This document shows, piece after piece, positions 12,181 through 23,520 of a stretch of 64,000 nt of DNA; within the stretch, counting starts at the first letter, position 1, and each line of letters starts with the position of its first letter. Position numbers and translations under genes: made by a program. The notes under the pieces are model-generated. The model was not told the DNA's origin. It saw only the letters and a program-made list of their open reading frames with translations, and ran no database searches. Source of the DNA: Coffea arabica (taxonomy: Eukaryota > Streptophyta > Magnoliopsida > Gentianales > Rubiaceae); contig NC_092312.1 of assembly GCF_036785885.1 (NCBI RefSeq), positions 17,440,001 through 17,504,000 on the forward strand. The letters are read 5' to 3'.

Positions 12181-15100
12181 CCGTGAAATCCCAGCTTGCA
12201 CTTGGTCCCTTTTCGGGCTAACCATGGGTAATAAAGACATCTAACTGACTGACAGCCCGTGTTGAGTTGTTGATACCATGTGATTCTTGACAAGAAGTTA
12301 GCATTAGCAGAGTTATCTCTCTTAAGCTCGTCCATTGCGCTTGGCTAGCAAAGAGGTTGGCGTATGCTTGTTAATTTGGATGGCTGCTTCTTGAGAGGTT
12401 TGCAGAATTCAGGAATTGGATGTAGTGTTTTAGTGGCTTTGCGAGTTCGCCTTCCCACAATGATTCAGAAAACCAATGTATAATTTTTTTTTGGTTGACT
12501 GATTTGTTCAGAAGTAGTTCCAGCTTGTTGGGAATAATCCAATTAACTTTGGCAAAATCTTTCCCTTGTCTACCTTTTGTTGCAGAAATATTTCAATGTT
12601 TGTGGTAGAAGTATTCTGCTAGGTTTCAATGTGAAGATGGGTATTATGTGTTTCAATACCCACTTAGGACAGCCTCTACGTGTGTATCATCTATCAAGAA
12701 GCCTGGAAGCTAGAGATGATCATAGTTCATTTCCGACCAAAGGCACCACGCAAATGATTATGCAAAATAAGAAACCATAGGTATGGTGAAAAATTACCAT
12801 GTTCACTTTGAAATACGACTGAAAACACACTGAGAGCAACAGAAATTGGAAGATGCATTTTAGATCCTGTTGGCGTCAAAGGTCCAGTTTCGGGAGAATG
12901 AAAAATGTCTGAACGAACGATCTGCTGCCTAAATCGAGCCGGATTTGAAATTTGGGCCGATAGTATGGGAGATCTGCTCTCTGAAGGAAACGTGAAAACC
13001 GTAATTAGGCTGGATATTGGTGAAACTCAACAGTCTGGGCCAACATTGGGCCCCATATTCTTGATTGAGACCATTCCAGTTAAAACAGCCCAATCCCATT
13101 TTGAGTTTGCGTCTTAACCGCTAAATTTGCTGTTGGTTCCCCAGTTGGGATCATCGGTGACATGTTTTCTGTGCCAATCTAATGTCACCTATAATATTGC
13201 GCCAAGTGTCTTGTTATTATTTACACTTTAATTTTCTAATAATTTACACCTTGCGCCCAAAACATAAAAGTGGGGAGAGAGAGAGAGTATATACTATCGA
13301 TCGATATTTAGCTCAAATTAACTTAAGACTGATGTCAATCGTCTTCATATCTGAACTCTAATACCGAAAGTCAATATAGTTAACTGGAATGCGCAAGGCT
13401 CAAGACACCGTCAGTTTCTTGGATTAGGTAGCTCGAGGCAAATTATTATTTTAAGTGGACTGAAGATAACCTTTGTAAATCTGCTCGCCCATTGGCTTAA
13501 CCTTTTTAATTAAGTAACCGAGCTCATTGATTAAGACATTAAGCAAGTCAGAGTCAGACTCTTCACTTTGTAGGTTGGTAGGAAGAAACCGGCGGGGAGA
13601 ATATGCTCTAGGTAAAGGACGCTATTAAGTAGAAAAAGAATGGAATTAAAAATAGAAAAAGGGTTCAAAGATGGAATATTCTTCTTTCTTGTCCTAATTT
13701 TATCCATTTTGGCATCGCTGATCACTTTGTCACGGATCCAGACAGCTAATCACAAATTCACAATTACTTCCTCTTTTTGCCCCGTCAGTTCAAGTCCCAA
13801 ACCAATCTGTCCGCTCCATGATCCATCCTCTCTGATCAGAGCCGTAAGTTTTGGATTCAAATCTCGTCTCCCACGCTTTATATCAGTCAATTTATAATGG
13901 TATTAAGACGTAATTTTCACCATTTTATAGTTTAATATGAGTTATAATCATCTATTTGTATTACTGTCACTATTGTTAACTTCTATAATCTTCTTATACC
14001 ACTAAAAATATAATATTGCAATTCTTATTTGATTATGGCGCATTTGCTGATTTTTTGCCTGGAAGTGGCTACTGAGTCAACAACAACTTCATTGCTAATT
14101 GCCAATTGCTAAACCGATTTGAATGGTTCACGTGACGCATATATCCTTAATCATTACGCACAATAACGTAACAAAATCACCTTAATTGCAGTGATCTAGA
14201 GCTCCACGGAGAAACAAGTGATGTTTATTTATACGTTAGATTCTGATTATCTGGTGGGTCAGGACGAGACCTGCTTCACTTGTGTGTGCATGCAATCTTC
14301 ACATTGGTTTTTTTTTTTTTTTTGTTCTCTCCCTTGCCTTGGAGACAGTCTTCTAATTTAATGGAGTATATTTTAATAATTCACGCTTGAGGCCCTACTT
14401 AATTAGCGTGCTAAAAGCATTCGCTTGTGCTTCAAAAATTTTAGTAAATTTGTTAAAAAAATTATAAAATAAAAAAAAAATCACTCGTGATTTAGTGGGA
14501 ACTTAGAAGAATATCTTTAAAGAAGAATATCTCGAGAAATTGCTTAAATGGGATATTATAGAAACAGTAAGTAGTATATGGTACGCATATACAAGCAAGG
14601 AAAACTAAGATGAATTTGTGAGGCTTGAAATGCTGCGCGTAACCCGTAAGGACCACCACCAAATAACACCCCCACACCAGATCCTTCTTCAAATTAATTT
14701 CTTGAAATTGATTCAAAAGCATTATTGGTACTTTAGGAAACGTCGCGAGGCTAGAGCACAACATTGGAGAGATTGCTTTGTTTTTTCGAATTTGGGACGT
14801 CACAAATTTATACAATGGACCACCACCTAAGGCGGGGATATAGATATGGTACCAAATTTTATTTTATTTTATACATATAGCACCAGTTTATATATCATAT
14901 CACACCTTACAATTAAGGGAGGGACATCAGAGAGTTGCATGTCACGACTTCCCACGTCGAAAGTGGACTCAATTATGACCTTATTGGACCACAAAAGAAG
15001 AAGCTTAAAAACCACACACCCCGAAAGAATCACAAAGCCAACAAGCATATTTGCCTTTCTTTACACTCTGACATCGCAATATCAGTTCAAAAAATCACTT

Positions 15101-18100
15101 CTGGAACTCTTCAGAATTCTTTATACCCTGCAAAAGTAATTATTATTAGTATACGAAAAGGCAGAGAACGCAAGGCATCCATAGTCGGATCGGACATACA
15201 TATGTAGGATTACCACAACTGCGTCCTGTATTTAATACTATATCAAAAGTACCGGACGGTGATAGAAAAGGGACTGGACTGCCTGCAAAATTAATCAAAT
15301 GGTTTCCTAGCTAATCGTCCGTTTCTTTTTTCCCAAACTCAACAAGTATCTAGTAAGTACTATCTTTTTTTGTTTCTTTTCCCATCTCCAATCAGCTTCT
15401 CTGATTTCGCTGGCTTGATGGGGTTTGTTTTAAAAGAGGCTTTGCATGATGCTCGAAATGTTCCGAAAAGCGGCTGATGAACCTTTTTTTGATAGGAAAA
15501 GTGGGATCGCTCAAGCGAGCATGACATGGTAGTGATGATACTAAGAAGTGACATTAGCAGCAGCAGCACATCTTTTTACCAAAAAAGGAAGCTTTAAGAT
15601 GCAAAACCCTTCAGAATAGTAAATCCTTCTGAATTTGTTTGATCATGCAGCGATTCATTCATGATCATTTCAACAACATTCATTCCTGTGGCCTGTGGGG
15701 AACAAATTGTAGCAAACGCGGGATCTGTTAATGACAGACACAGACAGAATTTGTTCATTTGAAATTTAATATAGCAAGTGTTAAAATCTCCTAGGTATCG
15801 AAGCTCGCACGCCATGATTAGATGAACACTAGTACTCCTATCTGAGTCATGAATCAGTGTAGTATATGGAATTTACCTGCAGGCCCAACAAAAATGGTAG
15901 TACGTGATTAAGAAAGATGGAGGGAAAAGTTGCAGTGAAAAAGTGTGGAAGTGAAGTGCATGGTGTCTGGTCGTCTTGTCTTGTTTTAACTTTTAAAGGC
16001 AGATAGAGCAGAGAGATGCTATGCTAACTTGCTAAGCCTGGGACATCTATATATGTTGTTGGGAGCCACGTCAAAAATTTAGATTCATAATTTACTGCTC
16101 CCACGGAACATTCCTGCCTTTTTACCCACTTTATATATATATATATTTGACCTATCAAAAGTGGTTATTCCCTGTTGTATATTCGAGAGGAACCGTCAGA
16201 AAAGAAAAGAAAAGAAAATTCCTTATTAATTGTGGGAAACAGAAGGTTTTTGTGGAAGATCACGCCCCATTAGCAATTTGATGAAGCCATAGTGATGTGA
16301 ATAAAAACGAGCTAATATAGCAGTCGCGGGCGGAACCCATGGCTTGTTTAATTCTCTTGGTTAGCAGAAGACAATTAATACGATAAAGTCCTTTTCATCC
16401 AAATTATTGCTTAAAAGCTTCATCCTTATAATTACCAGTTCTACAAATTACTCTAAGCGTCGTCGTCTTCTTCTCCTTCTTCTTAATGAAAAATTGCATG
16501 AAAATAGAAGCAAGTTTTTGATATTTTATAATTAAGCTGCAGCCTTAGTGTACATACTCCAATATGACGGCTTTCTTGATGCTTAATTCTCTATTTGTTT
16601 AAAAACACATTTTACATTGGAGCAAAAGATACTGGCAATAATGATGGTTAGCATCTCGATTTGTCTAACACCTCCTTTTCTCCGTGTTTCACAATTAAGA
16701 GCTGTAAAGAGTAAAAACACAACCGAGAAGCGGGGAGGTGGGGGAGGGGTTTAACTACTTTTATCAAATGCATGTTTTCCAAATTATTATTTTTTTTCTG
16801 AAAACGATAATTGATTATATTAGTTTGTGTAAGAAATATACACTTAATGAGCGAAGGTTCAAATTGAACTGTACAAGTGTCCGCGACACTCAGAATTTAA
16901 CCATTCCTCGTCAAAAGATATATGCTTAGCGCGTAAAAGACTGAGCATGTTTTCCAGATTACAATATGATTAAAAAATGGCAAACGAAACTTTGATCTTA
17001 TAAGCACCATCATACGAGAATCACATGGCTAACATTTCATTGGCAAGTACGTTCAGAGAGTTGAGGAGCAGCAAGTCCCGTGTGCTTCGCATTATTTAAT
17101 TCCTTGGTGGGAATTCATTAGACATAGCACGTCACCACATAATGCTGTAAAAGAAAAAAAAAACAAAATGCTATATAAATTTAAGCTATAAAAAACATAG
17201 GGTACAATACAACACCCCCTCCAAAGAATTTATTTGTATTGCATGTAATGTTGAAAACCATCGGAAGTTTCTAAAATTTTAAGGATAGAAAAATATTTTT
17301 AAAAAATATATATATAAATAAAGGGATGAGATAGGATGAGTAATAGATTTCAAAATGTTAATGATTAAAAATATACACTACTCCACTATGTAATCTCATT
17401 TCACTAAAAATAAATAAAACTACCGCTACTTACCATAATAAAAAAATTCTGAAGAGGAATTCCGTACTCGGTCAAGCAAGCAGCTCAGGGACCACGGGCA
17501 GGATCCCGACAGTTACGTGCATTTTGCACGGCACGTAATTTTATTTGCACATGATATAATTTAATTTAATAGCGTGTAATTTTAAAATAAAATTTTATGA
17601 ATTTTACATATATTGTTAACAATTGAGATTTGAATCGTATAATTTTTTTTTGATCAAATCTTGACTTCAGAGCAGAGCTGCAGAAGCAGAACCAGCTGGG
17701 TAGCGTGGAGGCATGGGGTTATTTCCCTTGTGAGTTAGGTCAATCGGAAAAACCTTTTAAGCAGTCAAAAGGTGTGGTGAAAAGAGGGGGGCTTAGTTAA
17801 CCGGGAGCACGTGCGTGGGGGAAGCGATGCTGATGCTGATGCAAATTGCAAAGGCCACGGGGTGGGGACTGACCCGGGGGGGGGGTGGGGTTTGAAGCTG
17901 TACCGGCAAAATTGCCCGGTTGACTACAGACAAAGCAGGCAGGGTCCTCTTCCTCTTGGGCCCCGTGGACCAAACAAATGTCTTGCTCACTTACTCTTAC
18001 CTTATATTTTACAGCAAAACATGTGAAGGATAAAATAGATTCTTTGTTGAGTGATGCAAAAATGAGATCCAAAGGAGGGCTCTGTGGGGCTTGGGGAACG

Positions 18101-18330
18101 TGTGCCTGTAGTAGGACCCATTTAATCAACATCGTTTCTTGCATGGGCCCCAATATTTTAGTCCAGAAAATCCCACCCCCATCTCCTCCCCGGCCTCCGT
18201 GGGCGTTGTGGTGTGTCCCGGGGGGTGGGGGGGGGGGGGTCCCTGATTGGTCTTGGTGTTATCCACTAGATTAAAGAGGACGACTAATGAAAGCCAGCAA
18301 AGATGCACATACAGATACAGTACAGGTAGA
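12181..18330. other. Long intergenic region, no supported gene
   Basis: Several short frames exist (for example 12905-13117 and 14492-14830) but none resembles a known family or joins into a spliced model. The PI-PLC 3' untranslated region probably covers the first few hundred bases. A GC-richer patch at 17660-18260 contains G-runs at about 17875-17898 and 18220-18240. Near 17505-17620 is a fragment that resembles a sequence near 63540. Nothing else was identified. Confidence 0.4.
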
Positions 18331-18339
18331 AAAATATTT

Positions 18340-19383
18340 GAAAAAATCGTCCAAAACGTCTGTTATATTTTATAAAATAAATTTTTTTATTTTTCACTTT
18401 TAAAAATATAATTTTACATCCCTTATATATTCATATCGATCAAATTTAGTCCCTAATTAGATTTTCGATCTTTTTTTTGTTAGATTCCATCACGTGCAAG
18501 GCACGTGATCATTTTTTATGAGTAACATTGTCAAATTATATTTTGTATAATCTAATCTATAGTCCCCTATATTTCATAAAATAATTTTTTTGTCTCTCAT
18601 ATTTTATAAAATGACTTTTTTCATCCCTCATATTTCACAATATGAATTTCTCTATCCCTCACATTTCAAAAAATAAATTTATCATTCTTCACTAATTATG
18701 TGTGTAAATACATTTTTTTAAACACATGCATATATTTATTTGATTTTGCTTAATAATACGAATAGTATAAACACATATATGTGTCTATTTGATTTCACTT
18801 AACAATACGAATAACATGTATTATATGCAATCATATGATTTCATTTGGTATTAGTTAGTAAAAAATTTTGCATTCATTGTCCAGTTGGCCAATAAAGCTA
18901 TTTTCTGTCAAAATACAATAAGAATATGCAAATTAAGGTTCTATTGGTAAATATTAGTCAGAATCATACAAAAAGAGAAGATAGCCAACAAATCGAGCCC
19001 AATTACATAAATAATTGTTAATGTCCTACCTATAATAAGCTATAGCCATATTAACAATTATTCATTTTTTAAAATGTGAGAGATGGAGAAATTCATATTA
19101 TGAAATATGAGGGATGAAAAAAATCATTTTATAAAATGTAAGGGACGAAAAAATTTATTTTATGAAATGTGAGGGACAATAAATTAGATTATGCAAAATA
19201 TAATTTAACAAATTTACCTCTAAAAAATGATCACGTGCAATCCGGTAAAAAATGATCGGAAATCTAGTTAGGGACTAAATTTGATCGATGTGAATATGTA
19301 AGGGATATAAAATTATATTTTTAAAAATAAGGGATAAAAAAATTATTTTATAAAATATGAGGGATGTTTTGGATAATTTTTCC
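18340..19383. mobile_element. Mutator-like non-autonomous element with ~0.35-kb inverted repeats (copy 2)
   Basis: Perfect 9-bp repeats AAAATATTT flank it (18331-18339 and 19384-19392). The ends are inverted: left GAAAAAATCGTCCAAAACGT, right ending GTTTTGGATAATTTTTCC. The arms (about 18340-18715 and 19060-19383) carry the same repeated TCCCTCA...TTTTATAAAATGA modules and the same CACGTGCAAGGCACGTGAT segment as the copy at 4305-5731. The centre, about 350 bp, is shorter than in copy 1. It is non-coding. Confidence 0.84.
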
Positions 19384-19392
19384 AAAATATTT

Positions 19393-20428
19393 TTGGAAAG
19401 GAGGAGGAGGAGGAGAAAGGAGTTTTCAGTATTGGAATAAAGAGGTTTGGAGAGACAACCCAGCATCCGCACATTCCTCTGCTTTATCTTTGACCTTTGA
19501 CCTTTGACCACACCCCCACACACACTTCCAGCGTCCAGACTCCAGACACACACCTCCAGGCTCCAGCCACCAATCCACAAATTGCATAGCAACAAAGCAG
19601 CAGCAGCAGCAGCAGCGGCAGTCCCGCTCAGTGCTGACTGCTGAGTCGGGAAACATATTTTTAAGTAGCAGTAGTACTAGACTGTATTACTTGCTTTTAC
19701 TCTGTTTTTCCTTCTGAACACAGGAGAGAAGTGAAGAGAAGAGAAGAGAAAGCTGCTGCCGCTGCTTGCTGCTGCCATATTATTCCTTTGACGTACGTAC
19801 GCATACAACAATTTTGGCCACCCATTCCTACTTCCGTCAGACAATTTTTCTCTTTACAGTAAACTTATAATAGTAGCAGTAGCAGTACTTGTTTGGTTGG
19901 GGAGGGTGCAGTTGCTGGGAATGAGTTGTTGGTCTCACCACCAAACTTCCAAGGTTAAGGAGTTATTAGGACCACTAATGCCTCTCGTCAACTACATTTT
20001 ATTGCTCTCCTCATGCCCAAAAAAAAAAAAAACACTAAAAAAAAAAAGATAATATAATATTCTTAGCGGTGAATATTGACTAATATACCGTATTTTCTTT
20101 TTTTTTTTATTTAAAAAGAGATTTCAAGCTTAACGAAAAAGAAGGGAGTAGAAGAGAGGATTTAAGAGTCAAACTCAACATCTTAGCAATTATGAAATTA
20201 ACTAAGAAATCATTTTATTTAAGACTTATCACTAAGAGAAAGAGAGATAGGAAAAGAACAAAGAATAAAAGGATACAAGAATATCACAATGTGCAAGGCC
20301 AATTTGCAAAAAATCTAAAAACGTGCACTGTATCTTCATAATACAAAAATCTATACGGAATCTGATGGCATATTTCAAGTTATATTACTCATGTAAGCCC
20401 CCTATATATATTGGATTTACAACTCAAC
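19393..20428. other. Intergenic stretch with purine and CAG repeats
   Basis: No gene is supported. A GGA run occurs at 19400-19416, a (CAG)n run at about 19600-19618, and a GAAGA/GAGAA-rich tract at about 19725-19755. The W-box cluster at 19490-19509 is listed separately. Confidence 0.4.
19490..19509 (+). promoter_or_regulatory. Triple W-box (TTGACC) cluster
   Basis: TTGACC occurs three times at exact 7-base spacing (19490, 19497, 19504). TTGAC[C/T] is the core bound by WRKY factors, and clusters are typical of stress-induced plant promoters. The nearest plus-strand gene, the U-box ligase, starts 2.2 kb downstream, so a link to it is only a suggestion. Confidence 0.4.
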
Positions 20429-20431
20429 TAA

Positions 20432-20718
20432 GGGTGCATTTGATAAAATTGAAATCTAAAAATTGAAGCTTGAAATCTAAAATCTGAATTCATTAAGTTA
20501 TTAAATTATTAAGTATTAAATCTAATATATTTGAATGCATATCACATTCAGTGATAAGTGAATAACTTATCACTTAAGTTTGAAAGCAAGTTTTATCTAA
20601 AAAATTCAGTACTACTTAATTAATTCAGATATTTAATTTTTTATTATTAAATGGTCTGAATATACTAAAATCTAAATTTATTAAATTTAATTACTAAATC
20701 GAATTATCAAATAAGGTC
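20432..20718. mobile_element. Tourist-type (PIF/Harbinger) MITE
   Basis: A 287-bp element flanked by TAA (20429-20431 and 20719-20721), the 3-bp target duplication of PIF/Harbinger elements. The ends are inverted: GGGTGCATTTGATAA on the left, and GACCTTATTTGATAA when the right end is read on the other strand. The TTTGATAA ends and the repeated TCTGAATT/TCTAAAT words resemble the larger Harbinger derivative at 31137-32094. It is non-coding. Confidence 0.75.
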
Positions 20719-20721
20719 TAA

Positions 20722-21675
20722 GATAGCAAAAGAATGATACAAATTGAAAAAGAAAAAAAAAAAGGGAATTAAAGTAAAAGAAGGAGAGAGGTTGAAGCCT
20801 AGAAGCAAAGGGGATAGGGGACCCCAGAATCAAATCAATACAAGGCGGTTAAGGAGCACGATTGGACCATTGAGAAGCCAACGGATGTAAACAGGAGCTA
20901 GATATGAGCATAATTCATGGCCCCACTCGGTCTTCGATGTCTCTTTGACCAGCCAAAACCCCCCAAAGGCCCAAACCGCAACCATCCCCATCAACTCAAC
21001 CCTGATCAAACCCCTCACCCTTCCCTAGTCCTTCCCCTGCCCTTGTTGGTTAGCTAACTTGGAGCAATCCAGTCAAGTCAGTAGTATTATTAAGTAGTAG
21101 TAGTAGAGCATTAACCCAAACAAAACAAAAACAAAAAAAACCAAGCAGCAGTACCAGCATTATTAGCATCATACTACTACCACTACCAGGCCAGCAGCGG
21201 TAAAATCAAAAAAAGAATAAAAATAAACCACACGTGTGGGGCTGCAGGCTGCCTGCCACCTTAGTCAGAATAAAACCCACCAAAACACAGGCACAACAAG
21301 AGACACAAACAAACCCATAGCAGAGACCAGAGAGAGAGAGAGCGAGAGAGCAGAGCAGCCTCCTGTTGTGTTCCTTCCAAGAAGAAAGAAGGAAGTGCAA
21401 AGAAGCTGGCCCTCATTTCCTTGCCCGCCCGCCCGCCCCCTCCCCTGCGGCCCTAGCCCGTCCTCACAGCATTATCTTTAAGTCATGGTAACATTAACAT
21501 TCCCTAAAGAGAATTTGCAGTGACCCCCCCGGGGCTTTATTTCTTGCCTTCCTCCTCATTCTTTCCTGCATCGCTGTCCACAATCCACATACATAAAATT
21601 GACAAAATATTTATGCGAGAGATACTCCACGAAGACAAAGACAAGGACAAAGTAGGAACAGGAGGAACAGAAGGA
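20722..21675 (+). other. Upstream region and leader of the U-box gene
   Basis: The proximal part is rich in CA/GA tracts, including (GA)n near 21328-21350, and in GCCCG repeats near 21425-21440, common in plant leaders. An open frame in phase with the gene begins at an ATG at 21520, but its first 52 residues do not look like the family N-terminus. No TATA box stood out. Confidence 0.4.
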
Positions 21676-22914
21676 ATGCGGGGAAGCTTAGAGCCATTGG
21701 ACGTGGGAGTTCAGATCCCTTACTACTTTCGATGTCCCATTTCTCTGGAGCTGATGCGGGACCCTGTCACTGTTTGTACTGGCCAAACCTACGATCGTGC
21801 CAGCATCGAGTCTTGGGTCGCCACCGGCAACACTACCTGCCCTGTTACCCGTGTCCCACTCACCGACTTCACCCTCATCCCCAACCACACCCTCCGCCGC
21901 CTCATCCAGGACTGGTGCGTCGCCAACCGCTCCTTCGGCATCGAGCGAATCCCCACTCCTAAACAACCCGCCGACCCCGCCCTCGTTCGCTCCTTGCTCC
22001 ACCAGGCTTCCTCTGCTTCCGCCCTTCCCGCCTCCCGCCTCTCTGCTTTGAGGAGGCTCCGAGCGCTCGCCCGCGACTCCGATAAGAACCGCGCCTTGAT
22101 TTCCGCCAACAACGTCTCTGAGCTCCTCCTCTCCGTCGTTTTCCATTCCGACTCCGCCGACCTCAGTCACGAGGCGCTCGCGCTTTTGGCTTTATTCCAG
22201 CTCTCCGAGCCTCAGTGCGCCCTCGTCGCCTCCGATCCCGACCGAGTCTCATATCTCGTCTCCCTGCTCAGTCATTCTTCAGTTGACGTCCGAGTCAACT
22301 CGGCCGCAGTAATCGAGATGGCCGTCTCCGGGACCAGATCGCCGGAGCTCCGCTCTCAAGTCAGCAATGCCGAGGGAATATTCGAGGGGGTTATCGGAAT
22401 CCTCAACTATCCCTTGGCATATCCGAGGGCGTCGAAGATCGGAGTCAAGGCTCTGTTCGCCCTGTGCTTGGTGAAGCAACACCGGCAGAGGGCGGTGACC
22501 GCCGGAGCGGTGGACGCGCTGGTTGACAGGCTGGCGGACTTCGAGAAGTGCGATGCCGAGAGAGCGCTGGCTACGGTGGAGCTGCTCTGCCGAATTCCGT
22601 CGGGGTGCGAGGCGTTCTCGGCGCACGCGCTGACGGTGCCGCTGCTGGTGAAAATTATTCTAAAAATATCGGACCGCGCCACGGAGTACGCGGCCGGGGC
22701 ATTACTGTCGCTGTGCTCGGCTTCCGATCAGGCACAGCGGGACGCGGTGGTCGCCGGGGTGTTGACTCAGCTGTTGTTGCTGGTCCAGAGCGATTGCACG
22801 GATCGAGCGAAGAGAAAAGCGCAAATGCTGTTGAAGTTGCTACGGGATTCTTGGCCGGAGGACTCAATTGGAAATTCGGACGATTTTGGTTGCAGCGACG
22901 TCGTTGCGTTTTGA
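21676..22914 (+). CDS. PUB25/26: U-box domain-containing E3 ubiquitin ligase, PUB25/PUB26 type
   Basis: An intronless gene of 412 residues. I chose the ATG at 21676 because the family begins only a few residues before EPLDVGVQIP; an in-phase ATG at 21520 would add 52 low-complexity residues. The U-box spans about 14-88 (FRCPISLELMRDPVTVCTGQ, then CPVTRVPL and IPNHTLRRLI) and recruits the E2 enzyme. Residues about 110-400 form armadillo-type helical repeats for substrate binding (RVNSAAVIEM, ERALATVELLCR, ATEYAAGALLSLCS). The C-terminus (NSDDFGCSDVVAF) matches the subfamily. In Arabidopsis PUB25 and PUB26 are cytoplasmic/nuclear ligases that act in cold tolerance and in immune-kinase turnover; that role is carried over by homology. 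Coding DNA is much richer in GC than its surroundings, as usual for intronless plant genes. Confidence 0.95.
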   Translation: MRGSLEPLDVGVQIPYYFRCPISLELMRDPVTVCTGQTYDRASIESWVATGNTTCPVTRVPLTDFTLIPNHTLRRLIQDWCVANRSFGIERIPTPKQPADPALVRSLLHQASSASALPASRLSALRRLRALARDSDKNRALISANNVSELLLSVVFHSDSADLSHEALALLALFQLSEPQCALVASDPDRVSYLVSLLSHSSVDVRVNSAAVIEMAVSGTRSPELRSQVSNAEGIFEGVIGILNYPLAYPRASKIGVKALFALCLVKQHRQRAVTAGAVDALVDRLADFEKCDAERALATVELLCRIPSGCEAFSAHALTVPLLVKIILKISDRATEYAAGALLSLCSASDQAQRDAVVAGVLTQLLLLVQSDCTDRAKRKAQMLLKLLRDSWPEDSIGNSDDFGCSDVVAF

Positions 22915-23100
22915 CTCTCGCATGATGGATGATTTCAACCTTCTCATTCTTTCCGTTTTTTTGGGGAGCTGTAGTAGAGTGTAATTTCCAGTAGTAGCGG
23001 TATTTTCTAGTGCTTGTAGTAGTGTATTTTTTGGGAAAGCCAAAAAAAAAAAGCCCCAAAAAGAAAGGAAGAAGAGCATAGAGACGAGCGAGTAAAAATT

Positions 23101-23104
<4 letters not shown>

Positions 23105-23135
<31 letters not shown>
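23105..23135. repeat. (GA)n microsatellite
   Basis: A pure GA run of about 31 bp roughly 190 bp after the U-box stop codon, probably in its 3' transcribed region. Confidence 0.9.
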
Positions 23136-23141
<6 letters not shown>

Positions 23142-23411
23142 GTTGGGCACACGGTGGGGGAGGTGTTTTGCTTCTGTGTGTACTTTTTCCTTTCCTCTGT
23201 AAGTAATTTTTTTTTTGGCTGAAAATGTTTAAAGAAGTTAAAAAAGGAAAATTGGTCCAAGCAAATCATGGCGTTAATTCTAAAATGGGCCACAATTTCA
23301 ATTTGTTTTCTCAAACAGTTGATGAATTGTGCACTCATTATTATTATTATTAACCACTTGACTTGAACTCTTTGCTTGTAAGTTGTGTCAATGTTATAAT
23401 TGAAATCGGGC

Positions 23412-23520
23412 TCACGTGTGTGTTTGGATTGCCAATTTTTTAAAGAAAAATTATTACGTGAACATATTTTTCAATCATTTTTTTACCTCGTATATATCAA
23501 ATCGCTGTCCATTCTCATTA
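23412..23520. mobile_element. Small MITE of the TTTGGATTG family (copy 2, partial)
   Basis: It starts GTGTGTTTGGATTGCC and carries the shared core (ATATTTTTCAATCA, then CTCGTATATATCAAATCGCT). The right inverted end is not clear, so this may be a truncated copy. Confidence 0.45.

Noticed and set aside
17797-18153. Minus-strand frame of 118 codons in a GC-richer patch
   Set aside because: Overlapping frames on both strands are open because of local composition; the protein is low-complexity (Pro/His runs) and matches nothing.
21688-22682. Long antisense and shifted frames across the U-box gene
   Set aside because: They are composition shadows of a GC-rich coding exon whose plus-strand product is unambiguous.
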